NCBI GenBank assembly: GCA_020342235.1
Contig: CP073215.1
Coordinates: forward strand, 372,001 to 436,000
Direction: 5' to 3'
Source: Saccharomycopsis phalli
Lineage: Eukaryota; Ascomycota; Saccharomycetes; Ascoideales; Saccharomycopsidaceae
Length of the DNA: 64,000 bases
Part shown: positions 28,231 to 40,734 of the stretch, piece by piece
Layout: the number at the start of each line of letters is the position of its first letter
Position numbering within the stretch: the first letter of the stretch is position 1
Position numbers and translations under genes: made by a program
Notes under the pieces: model-generated
Database searches by the model: none
Seen by the model: the letters and a program-made list of their open reading frames with translations, nothing else
What the model was told of the DNA's origin: nothing

Positions 28231-31200
28231 TGGTGCGTGAACAAGGAATCGAACCTACCACTCAGGATTCACTGAAGGATGGCAATCAACTAGAACCGAA
28301 ACTTAAACTGGCTTTAAAGTTGGAAGAGCCCAGTCTAGTCAGGTTAAAAAAGCTTCCTCCCCAGACAGCACACTTTGATTTTTTAGACTGGCAGACAGAG
28401 TTTGAGAGTGTCCTCGAGGAGTTAGAACTCAGGGATATTATCGAATCTGATGATCCCAAGGTGTGCCAAAAACAAACATCAACCAGAAAGAATTTAATTT
28501 CAGCAGTCTTAGAACAAAGCTTTGACGCAGAAAGAGTCAAAGAAATGCTCAGATATCCAAAGGCATTTTACAGTCAACTTTGTTCGGAGAGAAGAGAATA
28601 TTATATGGCTAATCGAAACTCAATTGCCCAACTGCTTGTGAAGTTTGGCACGGACTCAGACACACTTGCAGTAGCCGGAAGGATTACTCGTTATCAGGAA
28701 ATAGAAGGAATAGACGGTATGGAGTTGGAGCAACGAATTATACAAGAAAGTGGGTGGACAGACGGACCAGGACTGGTTGCTATGAACGAGACAAATTTAC
28801 AGATTTGGAAAAAGGTTATCATAGGGATTCGACGAACACGAGGTTCGACAATCTCCGCTGCTCCGGTGTCATCAGATATTGCCCACTTGGACGTGGAAAA
28901 GAGTAGAAAGGTGTTTCCAAAGAAACCTAGACACTCGAAGAAGAAAAAGGCCACAAAGGAACGGATTCAGTGTCAAATTTGCAAGAAACAAGGCCATGGG
29001 GCTGACCAATGTTATAAGTTATACCCTAAATTGCGTCCAAAGAAAGAATCGGAACCCAGGAAGTGAAGTGGAAGAATCAGAGTCCCAGGTGTATACTTTT
29101 TCAGAATTTGATGCGAAGACTCTTGATGGCGTCCCTGAACTTGGAATTTATGATACAGGTGCTGCAATATCGATCACTACGATTCGATTGTTATTGTCAG
29201 ATTTGAAGGATGGGCAAATTAGGTGCCGACCACTATCTAACACTATTGAGAAAGCTATAGGTCCAGGAAAATTAAAAGTTCCATTGGAAGATGAGTCTGT
29301 TGAGATTGATGTCTACTATATTCCAAAGGAAAAACTTGCTCGAGATGTTACGATTATTGCTGCTGAAGATCTTATGAAGAAAGGAGTGGAAGGTCATTAT
29401 GCTAGTCCGGATCCTTATTTGACATATAAGGAACAAAAGTACCCAGTTATTAAAAGTGGTAGTTTTATGCTTATACCTATTAGTCCAGTCCCGTATACAT
29501 ACTTCTTGGATGTTACGAGTGATCCTGCTCTATTGCTACATCAGAGGTTTGGACACGCGAATTTAAAACACTTATCACATTACCGCCGTAAGTAGAATTT
29601 TTCGCAAGAAGAGGTAAAGCTATTGAAGAAGGGTTACTCAGAGTGCATGGAATGTTTTCTTGCTCGGCCATTAACACAAAACAGGAAGAGTGTGTTTCAT
29701 CAAAGGGCAACGGTGCCGAGACATACCCTTCATGCGGATATCATGTTTATTGAAGACGTAACTGTTCTTGTGTTGGTAGATGAATTTAGTAAGGTGTGTC
29801 AAGCGACGGTTATCAACTCCAAGAAGGCTGCAAGAACTGTGTTGGAAGAGAAGTTGGAAAAGGGGAAGTGCAAACGGTTCTTTGCTGATAATGGAGGAGA
29901 ATTTAGGAGCCTTCTGTTTTTGTAATTTTTGAAGAAACATGGAATTGAAAGGGTCGAGATACTACCAAAAGCGAGTAAGATTAATGGATTGGTTGAACGG
30001 TTTAATGGTATTATAAAGAAACGGTTGAATAGACTTCTAATGAGTCTTGTCTATAGAGACCCTACAGCTCCATTGACACATACGAAACTGGATTTAAAGA
30101 AGTTTTATCTTCAGTATATGCTCAATCACATCACGTTTCAATATAACCGTTCATCACGTCCAAGCAATAGGCTGATTCCTATTTTGCTTCATCAGAGTCC
30201 AAGGCAGAAGGGACTTGATGGCAAACACTTGTTGGACAAGAATCTCTTTCACCGTTTTGCGGCAGCTGTGATCTATGATGCAGAAGAAAGAAGGAGTCCA
30301 TTAGAAGTACCCCGTGAAGGTAGATTTTTGGGAATTGACGAAAGTAAGATAGGATATTACATTCAAGATGTTTCAACGGGAGAAATCAAATTGAGAAAGA
30401 ATGTCCAATTCTATCCAGACGAGAGAATTGCTTATCTACGACAGAGTGTTCCTGAAAATTATACGAATCTAAAGTCATCCGATACTCATAGACCTGTCAC
30501 ACGTCAAGTGTCAAAGAAGTCGAAACCTATCTCTGAGGAGCAGAGTGTGGAATCAAGTGAACAGGTTGTTACGTCGAAGATACTTGAAGAAGGGGAGTCT
30601 CAGGAAGGGGGAGAATCTCATGAATCAGGAGAATCGAGCGTACAACAGGGGACATTACGATCGGAGATCACAGAGCATCAGGAGAAGCTTGTTAATCTTC
30701 CGAGTCGTCTCCAGAAACAATTGAGTATCGATGAAAATCACATTAATTTTATTGCGAAGTTGGAATCTGAAGACCCAGAAAAGCGTGTTGCTGCGAGACA
30801 AACTGAATTGGATTCTCATACCCATTATGGTACCTATGAACAGCTATGGGTTGATGAATCAGTAAGTTTAATGTCAATGAGATGGGTCGACACCACTAAA
30901 GCCGATGGCACGTATAAGAGTCGATTAGTGTTGAGAGGAAATCAGACCTCCAAGTATGAGGGCAAAACGGAAGATGAAGTTTATGCTCCCACTATCAGTT
31001 TAATGCTCTTGAGAATAGTATTAACTCTTGCGGTGCAACATGGCTGGTGTCTTGCTCAGGCAGATGTGAAAACCGCATTTCTTAACGCCGAATTACCGGA
31101 AGATATAGTGATCTATGCCGATCCGCCGTCAGAGACTTATGGCGATCACGAACCACCACCCGGTAAGAAGCTAGCTTGGAAAGTTAAGAAGGCAATTTAT

Positions 31201-32404
31201 GGTTCAAAAGAAAGCCCAAGAGCGTGGTATGACTATTTTAGTAGTCATCTCACTGAGGATGTGCATTTTACAGAGTTGGACGGTTTCATCTCGTCGGTTT
31301 ACCATAACACTGAAAACACGATGATGGTTATTGTTTATGCGGATGATATCTTGGTGGTCAGTAAGAAAAAGTCACAGGCGTGCGAGTTTTTGACCGAAGT
31401 GGGAAAGAAAGTTGAGTTGAAAGTCCTCGGTTTTCCGAAGAAGATACTAGGGTTGAAGATCTCTCAAATTAATCCTAAGGAGCAGTGTGAACAATCTCTT
31501 GTATGCAGGAATGGCCTTATTATCAATAGAGAACCTCAAGATATGTCACGCACTCCAGAGATCCCAGACGTTGGAAAACGCAGGTCTAAATTGGTTCCTA
31601 TCAAGCCGTATGTGAATTTAGACGTCAACCCTAGGCAATCAACCCAAAAGAATTTTTATCAGTACGCAGGGATATTGAATTATGTTCAATCTGCGTATCG
31701 CCCGGATTTATCGTTTGTTGCGAACTATGTCTCTACCATGGCTAATAAATACATCGTATGATGAGGTGTGGAGGAAAGTGACTGATGCTATGCAATATTT
31801 ATACAGCACAAGTGAACATGGTATAAAGATCACTCCAACCAAAACATTGTCAAGAATCTCAATATACTCAGATGCGTCGTTTAAAGGTGAACGGAATCTT
31901 CAGCTCCCCGAGACGTATATGTCATCCTATTATGGGTATGTGATCAAACTTCACGGTGTGCCCGTTTTATGGCGAACGGACCATACCGACAGAATGGCGA
32001 AATCAACCACTGAGGTGGAAATGCAGGCACTCAAGGATGCTGTCGTGGCTGCAGAGAAGGTTGAAGCACATATGAAGCTATTCCTCGATAATATGGGTGA
32101 GGAAGAAATGAAATTTGAGATAGATCGCAATGACAGCCACTTTATGATAAAGGAAGGAAAGGTAGCCTATCAAGACAATAGTCTGGTGATATCGAAGTTG
32201 AACAAGGCTAGGACTAAGGAGGTTAGCTTTGTGTCAAACTGGTGGTTTATACGGGAAGTCTCAAGAAGAGAGGAGCTTACCGTTTTGAAAGTATCGACAG
32301 ATGAACAACAGGTGGATTTGTTCACAAAACCCTTGGCTTTTACGGTACGAAGCAAGACATGGGTAGATAAGTTATTGGAACTTGGAATGTCTGTCACCAG
32401 ATAG
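28230..32404 (+). pseudogene. Element C gag-pol coding region (broken)
   Basis: Gag (about 278 residues, from the ATG at 28230) ends with a CX2CX4HX4C knuckle (CQICKKQGHGADQC). Pol overlaps it in the +1 frame. Recognisable parts in order are protease (GIYDTGAAISIT), GAG-pre-integrase (LLHQRFGHANLKHLSHY), integrase (FADNGGEF; KINGLVERFNGIIKK), reverse transcriptase (YKSRLVLRGNQTS; ADVKTAFLNAEL; VIVYADDILVV) and RNase H (IYSDASFKGERN; STTEVEMQALKDAV). The whole has a few breaks. The order is copia; the +1 overlap recalls Ty1. Confidence 0.85.
28231..28255 (+). promoter_or_regulatory. Element C primer-binding site overlapping the gag start
   Basis: Starts TGGTGCGTGAACAAGG and continues with ATCGAACC, the complement of a tRNA B-box. 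The 25 bases look like the complement of a tRNA 3' end from CCA through acceptor stem, T-stem and T-loop. The donor tRNA is not in this window. Confidence 0.7.
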
Positions 32405-32949
32405 GCGGTGATTGGAGGATCCGAGATCTAAGAATTTCCTGATGGGAAAAAGAGCTCTGTGCTATCAGTTACATGAGACGTTTCAACACACGATGAAACA
32501 GTAACAGATAAGGAATCTAGATTGTTAAGTAAGTGTGAATGGTATACTATTTATATTCGAGTGACGACTTGAAGTATGTTGGAGCCGTGCTTTTACCAGT
32601 GAAGACCGGAGCGTCCTAAGGCATTTATGCTGACGTCCGCCATCTGATCTCGTAGGGTGACTAGTTGGTTGGTCCCAGTTGGCAGCTGCAACTGTCGCAA
32701 AACTGGCGTCCTTATCATCATCACCTGCAAACTTTGACCCATGGTCTACTGGTCTCCAGTGGAAAATGAGGGATGAGTAAAGTACACGGGAGGCTCTAAC
32801 GGTCAATAGGTTAGTTGCTGTATAACTATTGTTGACCAGCAGACATTGGACTATCATGAGGAGTGCACCCAATATTGATAATGGAATGTTTTGCATAGTA
32901 CGGGTTTTTTAGTGGGTTATGATTTTGATCATGAGTCCTACTCGAACTA
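32405..32949. other. Unassigned 545-bp segment between elements C and A2
   Basis: No match to other parts of the window. A minus-strand frame (32896-32525, 123 residues) starts MQNIPLSILGALLMIVQCLLV, which looks like a signal peptide, but the rest has no recognisable motif. It could be the untranslated end of element C, a host remnant, or chance. Confidence 0.3.
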
Positions 32950-33206
32950 TGTTGTAATTTGGAAAGTCTTTCTTTAGCTGACATCTTTGATAAACTGTTT
33001 GTATTAACTTATTTATCTTATAGGTAAACTACTTACTTATTGTGGGCACATTGCCTCTTATTTATAGTCCTCTTATAAGCTACGGCGTGTCGTAATGCCG
33101 CTTAACTAATGCCATTTAGCTACGGCGTATTGTAATGCCGTTTAGCTAATGCCGTTTAACCAATGCCGTTTAGCTAATGCCGTCTCGGATTTTAATCATC
33201 ACAACA
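32950..33206 (-). repeat. A2 3' LTR (subtype I)
   Basis: 257 bp; plus-strand TGTTGTAATTTGG to CATCACAACA, with the GGCATTAGC-type repeats. The purine tract (plus 'ccctccc') adjoins on the internal side. Confidence 0.92.
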
Positions 33207-33217
33207 CCCTCCCATAA

Positions 33218-36200
33218 TTAAAATTTCCTCATACCACTCAGCATCCGAAGTTTTTGAAATTGCTCTCTTGATAATCCCTTGGTAAGCATATCAGCTAGCA
33301 TCTTGTCAGTAGTTAGGTGTCGTAGTTCAATGTTGCCATTTTTCACATGATGCCTGATAAAGTGATGCTTGATATCAATATGTTTAGTTCGATCATGTGA
33401 CACTGGGTTTTTAGCAATATTAACGCAGCTCACATTGTCATCATGAACTATCAATTTTGCCAAGGGGATACCAAGTTCTGCAAACACCTGCTGTAACCAT
33501 AGAGCATCTTTAATACCGTCAGTTAATGCCATGTATTCGGCTTCTGCCGTCGACAAAGCAATAGTCGACTGTTTTCTAGATCTCCAAGTAATAGCACCAC
33601 CGCTATACCTAAACATGAAACCAGTAGTTGACTTTCTTTCCGTCTTATCAGTAGCCCAGTCAGCATCACAATATCCCAAAAGATAATTCCCATGATCCTT
33701 TCTGGAATAAACAATTTTCATATCCTCTGTTGCCTTCAAATATCTAAGAACACGCTTCGCAGCAACCCAATGCTTTTCCTTTGGAGATTGTAAATATCTT
33801 GATAACACACCAACAATATAAGCAATATCAAACCGGACTGTATTAACAGCAAAAAGTAATTTGCCAACCAAGGATCGATACATTGTGGCATCCCAGTCCT
33901 TTGAGTCATCAGTTATAGTTAGATCCTGATTAGGATCCGCTGGTGTGTAGATAGGATTGCAATCTACCATCTGATACTCCTTTAGCATCAGGTGAACATA
34001 ATCATGAAGAGAAAGCAGTATTGAGGCCTTATCTTGACTAATGTTCATTCCAAGAAACTTGCTAGCAACTCCTAGGTCTTTCATCTTAAAGTGCAGCATC
34101 AATTGAGCTTTAACCTTATCAATTTCAGTCTGATTATTTCCAGCAATGAGAAGATCGTCGACATAAAGTGCAACCATAATAAACAAATTCCCATTTTTCT
34201 TAGAATACAAACAATACTCCGCAGAGTTTTGCTTAAAACCAATCACATGTAACACTTCATTGATTTTGTCATTCCAAACCATTGGAGCTTGCTTCAAACC
34301 ATAAATCGACTTATTAAGCTTAAGAACATGATCTTCTTTTCCTTTGACCACAAAACCTTCAGGTTGAATCATGTAAAGGTCTTCCCTAAATCACCATTGA
34401 GAAAAGCCGTTTTCACATCCATCTGATGAATAGTAAGTCTATATCTTGCAGCAATGGACAACATGATTCGAATAGAAGCATACCTAATGACAGGTGCAAA
34501 AGTCTCCACATAATCAAGTCCTTTAATCTGAGTAAAACCTCTAGCCACAAGTCGTGCCTTGTGTTGACCATCACTCTTAATTGTAAAAACCCAACGGCAA
34601 GTGATAGGTCGACGACCTTGCTTAGGTGGAACTAACAGAAAAGTCTGATTCTCATAGTGGGCTTCCATTTCCTTTTGAATAGCATCTTTCCATAAGTAAG
34701 CATCATCAGAAGTAACAGCTTGATCAAATGTCATAGGTACATTCTCAAGAGAATGTTTAGCAGCCATAAAACAAGTAGCAGGATAATTCACACCATTCGT
34801 ATTCATTTCGGATTCATCTGTGTCATTTGAGAGTGGTGTCTTAACGGATGTCAGGACACCATCATCAGAAGAACCATTTGTGACAATATCAGAGAAACGA
34901 AACTTCTTATCCCTCCCTGAAGACGAACGGTGGGTAGTAGGATCATGTTCATCAGAACTAAGCGGACCAGGAAAAAGGGGCTTAGGTTGGGAGCCTTTGT
35001 GACGGATAAGGCGCTTTTGCGGCAAAGCAGAAGGTGGAGGCGGAGGCGGCGGAGGAGGCAGAGGAGGAGGGCCAGCTGAAGTAGATACACCTTCCAGATA
35101 TCTGAGATCAGAATCCGGGATTTTAGTACGTGAAATCTTCAGCTTTCCGTAGTACTTATAGATAATCTCATTTTGAGGTGTCTTTGGAAGATTATCAAAA
35201 GTAGTCGGAGGTATATCACCACAAAACGGGTTATAGTTGGGATCATAGCGCTTAACCCTTGGATATGGGATAGGCCGCTTGTCTGACGGAGACCGATCAT
35301 ACTTGAAGAGATTGTGAGATGAACTGGAGTTCTTATAATCAATGGGATTGGTGTAAGGAACTTCTTGTGCTTGAGGAGTAGCAGGACGAGACAGTGATGT
35401 TTGTTGGGCAACATGATTGTCCAGCGACAGTGAAGCATCAGACTCCGCAGAAGTAGATTGTGATACATATTTCACAACCTGAAGTTGGGGTGATCCCGAA
35501 GTACTACCTGCAACCAGGTCAGTAGTTCCAGGGATATATTCCAACCTTCTGGGGTCGAGTATCTCTGAGTCACTGATCTCATCCGCATGAGACTCAGGCT
35601 CATCTGGTGTGTGCAGAAATCCAGGGTACGTGATGACTTCACGACTTGGTTGAGGATCATCAAGGACAAGATGATTCTTATTAGAACCATTAGGATTACT
35701 CACATCAATCAGATCAATAGTAGAGGTCAGGTCAATTTCAGCATCTGAAGCGTCAGCGATGATTAGTTCATTTGACTTGGATGAACCAGAAACGACTAAT
35801 TCATTTCCAATTTCGCGAGCAGCAGTGCGAATTAAGGCAGTATTATGATCCCTTAAGTAACCAAGCTCAGATCCAGTATCTTCAGCCAAATCAGACGCAT
35901 TACCGCATGCATCTGGTTTAGATACTGTATCATTATCGTCCACTATCAACGAGGTGTCCAGAGGGTCAAGCTCGGATTCAACTGTCAATTCATCTCTAGT
36001 CATAGAAATAGCTGGCTGAGAATTCATAGGTAGAGAATGAATCCCTCCAATCTTTGGATTGCCAACCCCAGAAATTTGAGGAGGATTGATTGTGCTAGTC
36101 AGCGCCAGAGACACAGTTGGATAAAAAAATTTATCCTCCTCAAAAGTTGCTTGAGCAGCGCAAATAACCTTATTTGTTCTGGGGTCATAGAGTCGATATG

Positions 36201-38489
36201 CTTTTCGTTGCAATTCATAGCCAATCATGACACAAGGAGAGGCTTTAGCATCGAGCTTTCCTTGACGGAGAGCCTTAGGAATAAGAGCATAAGCAACACA
36301 TCCAAATTCTCGGAGAAATTTGTAGTTGAATGAGCGACCATACCATCGTTTGTATGGGACATCAAAATCAATAGAGCGTGATGGTGTACAATTAGCCAAA
36401 AACACAGCAGTATTGATTGCTTCAGGCCAAAGTTGAGCTGGAACATTGGTATGAAGCATAAGGGCGCGGGCTTTATCTTGAAGTGTACGGTTCATTCGTT
36501 TGGCAACGCCATTTTGGTACGAATGATGGGGAACCGTGGTTTCGTGAGAGATGCCACGCTTGGTGAGGAAGTTAGTCAATTCTTCACTCACAAACTCACC
36601 TCCATTATCTGTACGGAGAGTACCAACGCAGTAGGTCAAGCCCTTGCTGCGGAACATTGTTTCAGAGGTATTAATAAAATTAATGATACCTTGAGTGCAT
36701 CCAGATTTCTTATTGAGGCAAACAACAGTGGTCCATTTTGTATAGCCGTCAACAATAGTCAAGAAATACCGAGATGCATCGTAGGATCCGTAGTTAAATG
36801 GCCCACAAAGATCCACATGGACTAACTCAAGTGGCTGAGAAGGATTGGTGGTCCGTTCTTTAGGAGCAGAGTCAACAGTTTTACCAGTAATACATCCGGT
36901 ACAACTCAGTAAACTCTGACCAGCCTTCCAGAGTGGATGGATCTTAACAAGCGAGGCCATAACAGAAGCGTTAGGATTGTTGTGATGATTAAAATTCGAG
37001 ACGGCATTAGCTACCGGCATTGGTTAAACGGCATTAGCTAAACGGCATTAGCTAAACGGCATTACAATACTCCGTAGCTAAATGGCATTAGTTAAGCGGC
37101 ATTACGACACGCCGTAGCTAATAAGAGGACTATAAATAAGAGGCAATGTGCCCACAATAAGTAAGTAGTTTACCTATAAGATAAATAAGTTAATACAAAC
37201 AGTTTATCAAAGATGTCAGCTAAAGAAAGACTTTCCAAATTACAACAAGGATGGCCAAGTCTTCTATGCCAGCGATCAATATCACGGCCAGAGGACACAG
37301 CCTTGTAAGCAATCTGCTTCGGAATCACAGTAGAAGGTTCACATGAAACAGTGTAAAGGTTTGAAAGTGGATCTCGATGAGCAAACATTTTCTTGGTGGA
37401 GCGGATAGTGGCACCTTGATGATTGAAGAGAAATTCTAACTTATGATTAGAAGCTTTTCCAACCGAGATAAGGTTAGCAATTCCGTTAGGAGTATAACCA
37501 ACATCATGTAGAATAAAAGGTCCAGCTGGAGTAGAAATCCGAACTGTACCTTTCCCAACAATAGCAAGGTTTCCAGCAACACCCAGAATAGAGCCATTCT
37601 CTGGAATCATGTCTTGAAAGAAACAAATGTCAGAGAAGAAATGTCCACTGGTACCAGTATCAAGAAATGTTGGTATCAGTAACAGATGTCCAAGGAAGGA
37701 ATAAGCCAACATACCTTGAGGATACTCTTCATCATATGGTTGTTGCTTTTCCTTCTTTTTACCTTTGCGACGAGGTTTGGACGTCTTCTTAGACAGAGAA
37801 TCGTGACCCAAAAGTGCAAGACTGTTCAGACGAACATACTCATGTGATCCAGTTATCTCATGCAAGACCTGATACAGAAGAGTATTAGTAGTAATCCCCT
37901 TGTGTTCAAGCTCTTTAATGACGCTTGAGATAACCGGATATGGCACACCAAGTTGCATCATGTTATCCAAAGTCCATAATGCAATGATTGCCTCCTTAGT
38001 CAATTGCTATCTAACCAACAAATTTTTGCGTTGAAGCATTGCCCTGATGTCAACAAACTCAGTGGGCCTAGTAGCTTCTTCCAGAATCCCAGCGCTAGTG
38101 AGAGCCACTGGGAGTGGGAGAGTACCATACTTCTCTTGAAGAAACAAAAACTGATTTCTAGCAGTCAGACGTGAGTGCGTGGAGCGAATAATTCCGCGAA
38201 TCTCTTGGCTAATACTTGCCTTGAGAACAATACCAAACACGCTATCCAATTGTTCAATAAAGAAAGCAGAAGAAATGTCCGAGATATCGTCCAGTTCGAT
38301 GCTCAGAGTTCCATTTTCGGCGTATTGAAGTAAGCCGACCCCGAAGCCAAAAAGAAAGTCCTCGAGTTCCTTCATCCAAACATGATAAGTCTCTGGACCA
38401 GTCAATGTTAATTCAGAGGGGAACTGCAGGACGCTTGCAGGATGCATCATAACCTGTTGTAATTTGGAAAGTCTTTCTTTAGTTGACAT
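33218..38489 (-). pseudogene. A2 Gag-Pol coding region (broken)
   Basis: The reading starts within the 5' LTR (MSTKERLSKLQQVMMHPAS) and carries the same domains as A1: Gag, protease (LDTGTSGHFFSD), integrase, reverse transcriptase with YVDDLLIAG and RNase H with STAEAEYMAL. There are a few breaks besides the inserted LTR. Shared substitutions group it with A3 rather than A1. Confidence 0.9.
36978..37247 (+). repeat. Solo A LTR inside A2, target duplication AGGAT
   Basis: 270 bp, TGTTGTGATGATTAAAATTC to AAATTACAACA, opposite in orientation to A2, with AGGAT on both sides (36973-36977, 37248-37252). Confidence 0.95.
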
Positions 38490-38678
38490 CTTTGATAGAC
38501 TGTTTATATTAACTTATTTATCTTATAGGTAAACTACTTACTTATTGTGGGCACATTGCCTCTTATTTATAGTGCTCTGATTAGCTACCGCCGATACTTC
38601 GTCTAAGTGAAACTCGTTTAAGTGAAACTCGTTTAGGTAGACTCGTTTATGCAACCTCGGATTTTAATCATCACAACA
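38455..38678 (-). repeat. A2 5' LTR (subtype II)
   Basis: 224 bp. In place of the GGCATTAGC repeats it has AAACGAGT-type units (plus 'actcgtttaagtgaaactcg'), as in the LTRs at 52842 and 53221. The half-tRNA primer site TCATAACC (plus strand, 38447-38454) adjoins it. Confidence 0.9.
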
Positions 38679-38956
38679 TTTAATTCATTGATATACCTTG
38701 TGTGGTAGCCATATTGTTGATCTTTAATTTTTTTGTTAACATATGTCGTGGCCCTAGGTCGGGCCGACAGGTCGTTTACCTCAGGGAGGTAATCATATTT
38801 GTCATAGGCAGCGTGGTTGCAAGTCTCATCGGGGTTGCACTGACGCGCAGTCTCCTGGACTAATAATATAACTGCCGAATTCTTGTAATGGTCAGGGACC
38901 GCTTCTAGATGCGGCCTTCGTTTCTGGATGTTGATCGAGATGATTGTTATCTTCAT
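38679..38956 (-). pseudogene. LINE ORF2 start: APE-type endonuclease N-terminus
   Basis: MKITIISINIQKRRPHLEA is the typical start of an apurinic-like LINE endonuclease, and VILLVQETARQCNP contains the catalytic glutamate motif (QE). The frame continues through YDYLPEVNDLSARPRATTYVN to VVMIKI, about 94 residues, and then enters the adjoining A LTR. This domain nicks target DNA for target-primed reverse transcription. Only its N-terminal third is present. Confidence 0.8.
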
Positions 38957-39189
38957 TGTGATCCAACTTGGCCTGAGTCACTGTGCGAAACCATCTGAGT
39001 TCGACTTGACCGTAGATTATCTCTTGATGTCGAGTTTTCATCAGTAGCTGGGTAAGTCTCCGTCGTATTGATCACTAGATCTTTTGGGATCTTGGGTTGA
39101 CTGGAGGGGTTACTCGTGGCGTTCGGATTTCCTGGTGTGCCGCTTTGTGCGTTGGAGGCAGGAGTTATGGAAGATGGTTGGCTCGTTTT

Positions 39190-40248
39190 TTACTTGGAGC
39201 CTCGGCTTCGGCGTGGCCGTCGCGGTGACTCTTTGAGGAGCTCAAGGTGAGTCCGTTTCCGGATGTTGCGCTTTCCCTTGTACTCGGTTAGTCTGTGGAT
39301 TTCTCCTTCCCACTGCGCATTTCTTAAGGTTCTCGAAATTTCGAGTGCAACGTTGTCGGAGGAGAAGGTTGCTGGGACGTTTTGGATTACCCGTGAGACC
39401 CATGGTTTTGTGTTGAGTGGTCCTGGTGATCCGAGCGCAGATTGGAGTGTCAACTTGTTTTCGTCGCTGAAGGATTCGTTTAGGTGGACCCGGAAGTGGT
39501 GCGCCGCGGTGAGGCTGATCATGCTGATCTTGCATGCCGACTGGTCAATGATGGCTTTGGACTCAACTTCGAATTGGATGCGTTTTGCAGCATCCCATGT
39601 TCGACTTTAAGGATTAACATAATAGGCTAATCTACCAGCGATTTCAAGGTCTTTGCCGGTTGGTCTTTGCTGCCGGGTTTTGGTTCGGGTTGCGGTGTGG
39701 CTACCTTTTGATGAGGTAGCTGGGGGTTCGAGGAATGCATGTTGGGTTTGTAGAAACTGAATGGCTTCCTCCTGTTCAGCTTGGCGGAGGAAGGTAGTTG
39801 AATCAAGTTTGTAAAACCGAGCGGTGCCAGAGATTGCGGTAGTGAGTACTCTGTAGGCTTGTATAGCGTCACGAGCCCTGTCCTCAAATGTGTAATTTGA
39901 GTTCCCGCTTTGGGAGGGGTGGTCGGTTTCATAAGGTTGGATAATCTTTTCTTCGACGTTTTGTCGGTTCCAAGTTTGTGGAGGTGGCGAGATGGCACCT
40001 GGTGGAGTGTTGTATCCGCTTGTTTCGTGTTCTGAGGGGTCCGTGTCGTCCTCCTCGGTGAGGCCATAGGATTTTCTAGTTTGACCGTTGGTGTGTGTTG
40101 CTGGTGCCCTGGTGGCACTTGGGTCAATTTGAGAGTGGTTAATAGATTCGCCGTGAGAATCCATACGGTTTGCTGTTGTTTGGGGCCCTAATAGGTCGCC
40201 CTGGGGTTCAAACTCATTTTGTGTTTCACCAAATTGGGAAGAACTCAT
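39190..40248 (-). pseudogene. LINE ORF1 (Gag-like), one in-frame stop
   Basis: The frame starts MSSSQFGETQNEF at 40248 and is open for 213 codons to a TAA at 39607-39609. It then stays open in the same frame to 39190 (PWVSRVIQNVPATFSSDNVALEI and a basic end KESPRRPRRSRGSK). The N-terminal part is polar and rich in Thr, Gln and Pro; the second part recalls the RNA-binding ORF1 domain of fungal LINEs. ORF2 follows in another frame. Confidence 0.65.
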
Positions 40249-40400
40249 TTTTTCCTGTTAATGGTATATTAATAGTATTGTAATATAGTAACTAAGATAC
40301 GTGTTGATAAGATAGTTAAAATATATTCGCTTGACTATTCCCTGAATAGTCTAACTATTTATATCTGGAAAAGGTGAGACACATTCTTTGGTCTAAGGGA

Positions 40401-40734
40401 ATGGGCTTTGGCAAGACCGTTCCCTTTGACTAAGAGACTGGGTCAAAAAGCATAGCAGAAATGGAAGAACAAAGAAAACAACGTTTCAAAGAAAGGAATG
40501 AATGTCTTGGAAAGGGTGTAGTGTTGTCGTGTAGAGGAATTGGATCTGGCTAGACCATTTCCTAGGAACCAAACAGACGGTAGCTAAACTTGTTTAAGGT
40601 AATCCTTTCATCATCTTTATTACAAGTATTGTAATAAAGTTCTTACTTATCTTAATTTTTTCTGATACAAGACTCGAACTCCCGCGATAAGTATTAGATA
40701 ATTACCCTAAACACATCCCGTTGATCAGTCGATG
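40401..40734. other. Unassigned spacer
   Basis: No gene seen. It contains two similar blocks around 'gaatgggctttggcaagaccgttcc' type sequence (40400-40430) and 'gaattggatctggctagaccatttcc' (40536-40562), hinting at an old duplication, and a tRNA-like T-arm at about 40669-40690. Confidence 0.35.

Larger units (their letters stand above)
27936..32404 (+). mobile_element. Ty1/copia element C, broken
   Basis: Element C has a 5' LTR (27936-28230) and a gag-pol coding region; I cannot identify a 3' LTR. Coding is interrupted at a few places, so the copy is dead. It is unlike families A and B in sequence, with a gag zinc knuckle and a gag-pol frame change of +1 type, as in Ty1. Confidence 0.85.
32950..38678 (-). 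mobile_element. Copia element A2 (minus), broken and nested
   Basis: A2 has an LTR at each end (3' at 32950-33206, 5' at 38455-38678). The two belong to different LTR subtypes, and the flanking pentamers (AACTA, TTTAA) do not match. It carries the full A domain set with a few breaks and a solo A LTR (36978-37247) inserted in it. It adjoins a LINE at 38679, interrupting the endonuclease. Mismatched LTRs and missing duplication suggest recombination between two A copies. Confidence 0.88.
38679..40400 (-). mobile_element. LINE with ORF1 and endonuclease start, 3' part lost
   Basis: A fungal LINE in minus orientation: a 5' region (about 40260-40400) containing the N repeat core, ORF1 and the beginning of ORF2. 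It stops at 38679 where family A sequence starts, so reverse transcriptase is absent. Whether this is the same family as the LINE at 8440-10018 cannot be judged because they do not overlap. Confidence 0.78.

Noticed and set aside
39263-39610. 115-residue plus-strand frame opposite the LINE ORF1
   Set aside because: It is the shadow of the LINE ORF1, which has the coherent features on the other strand.
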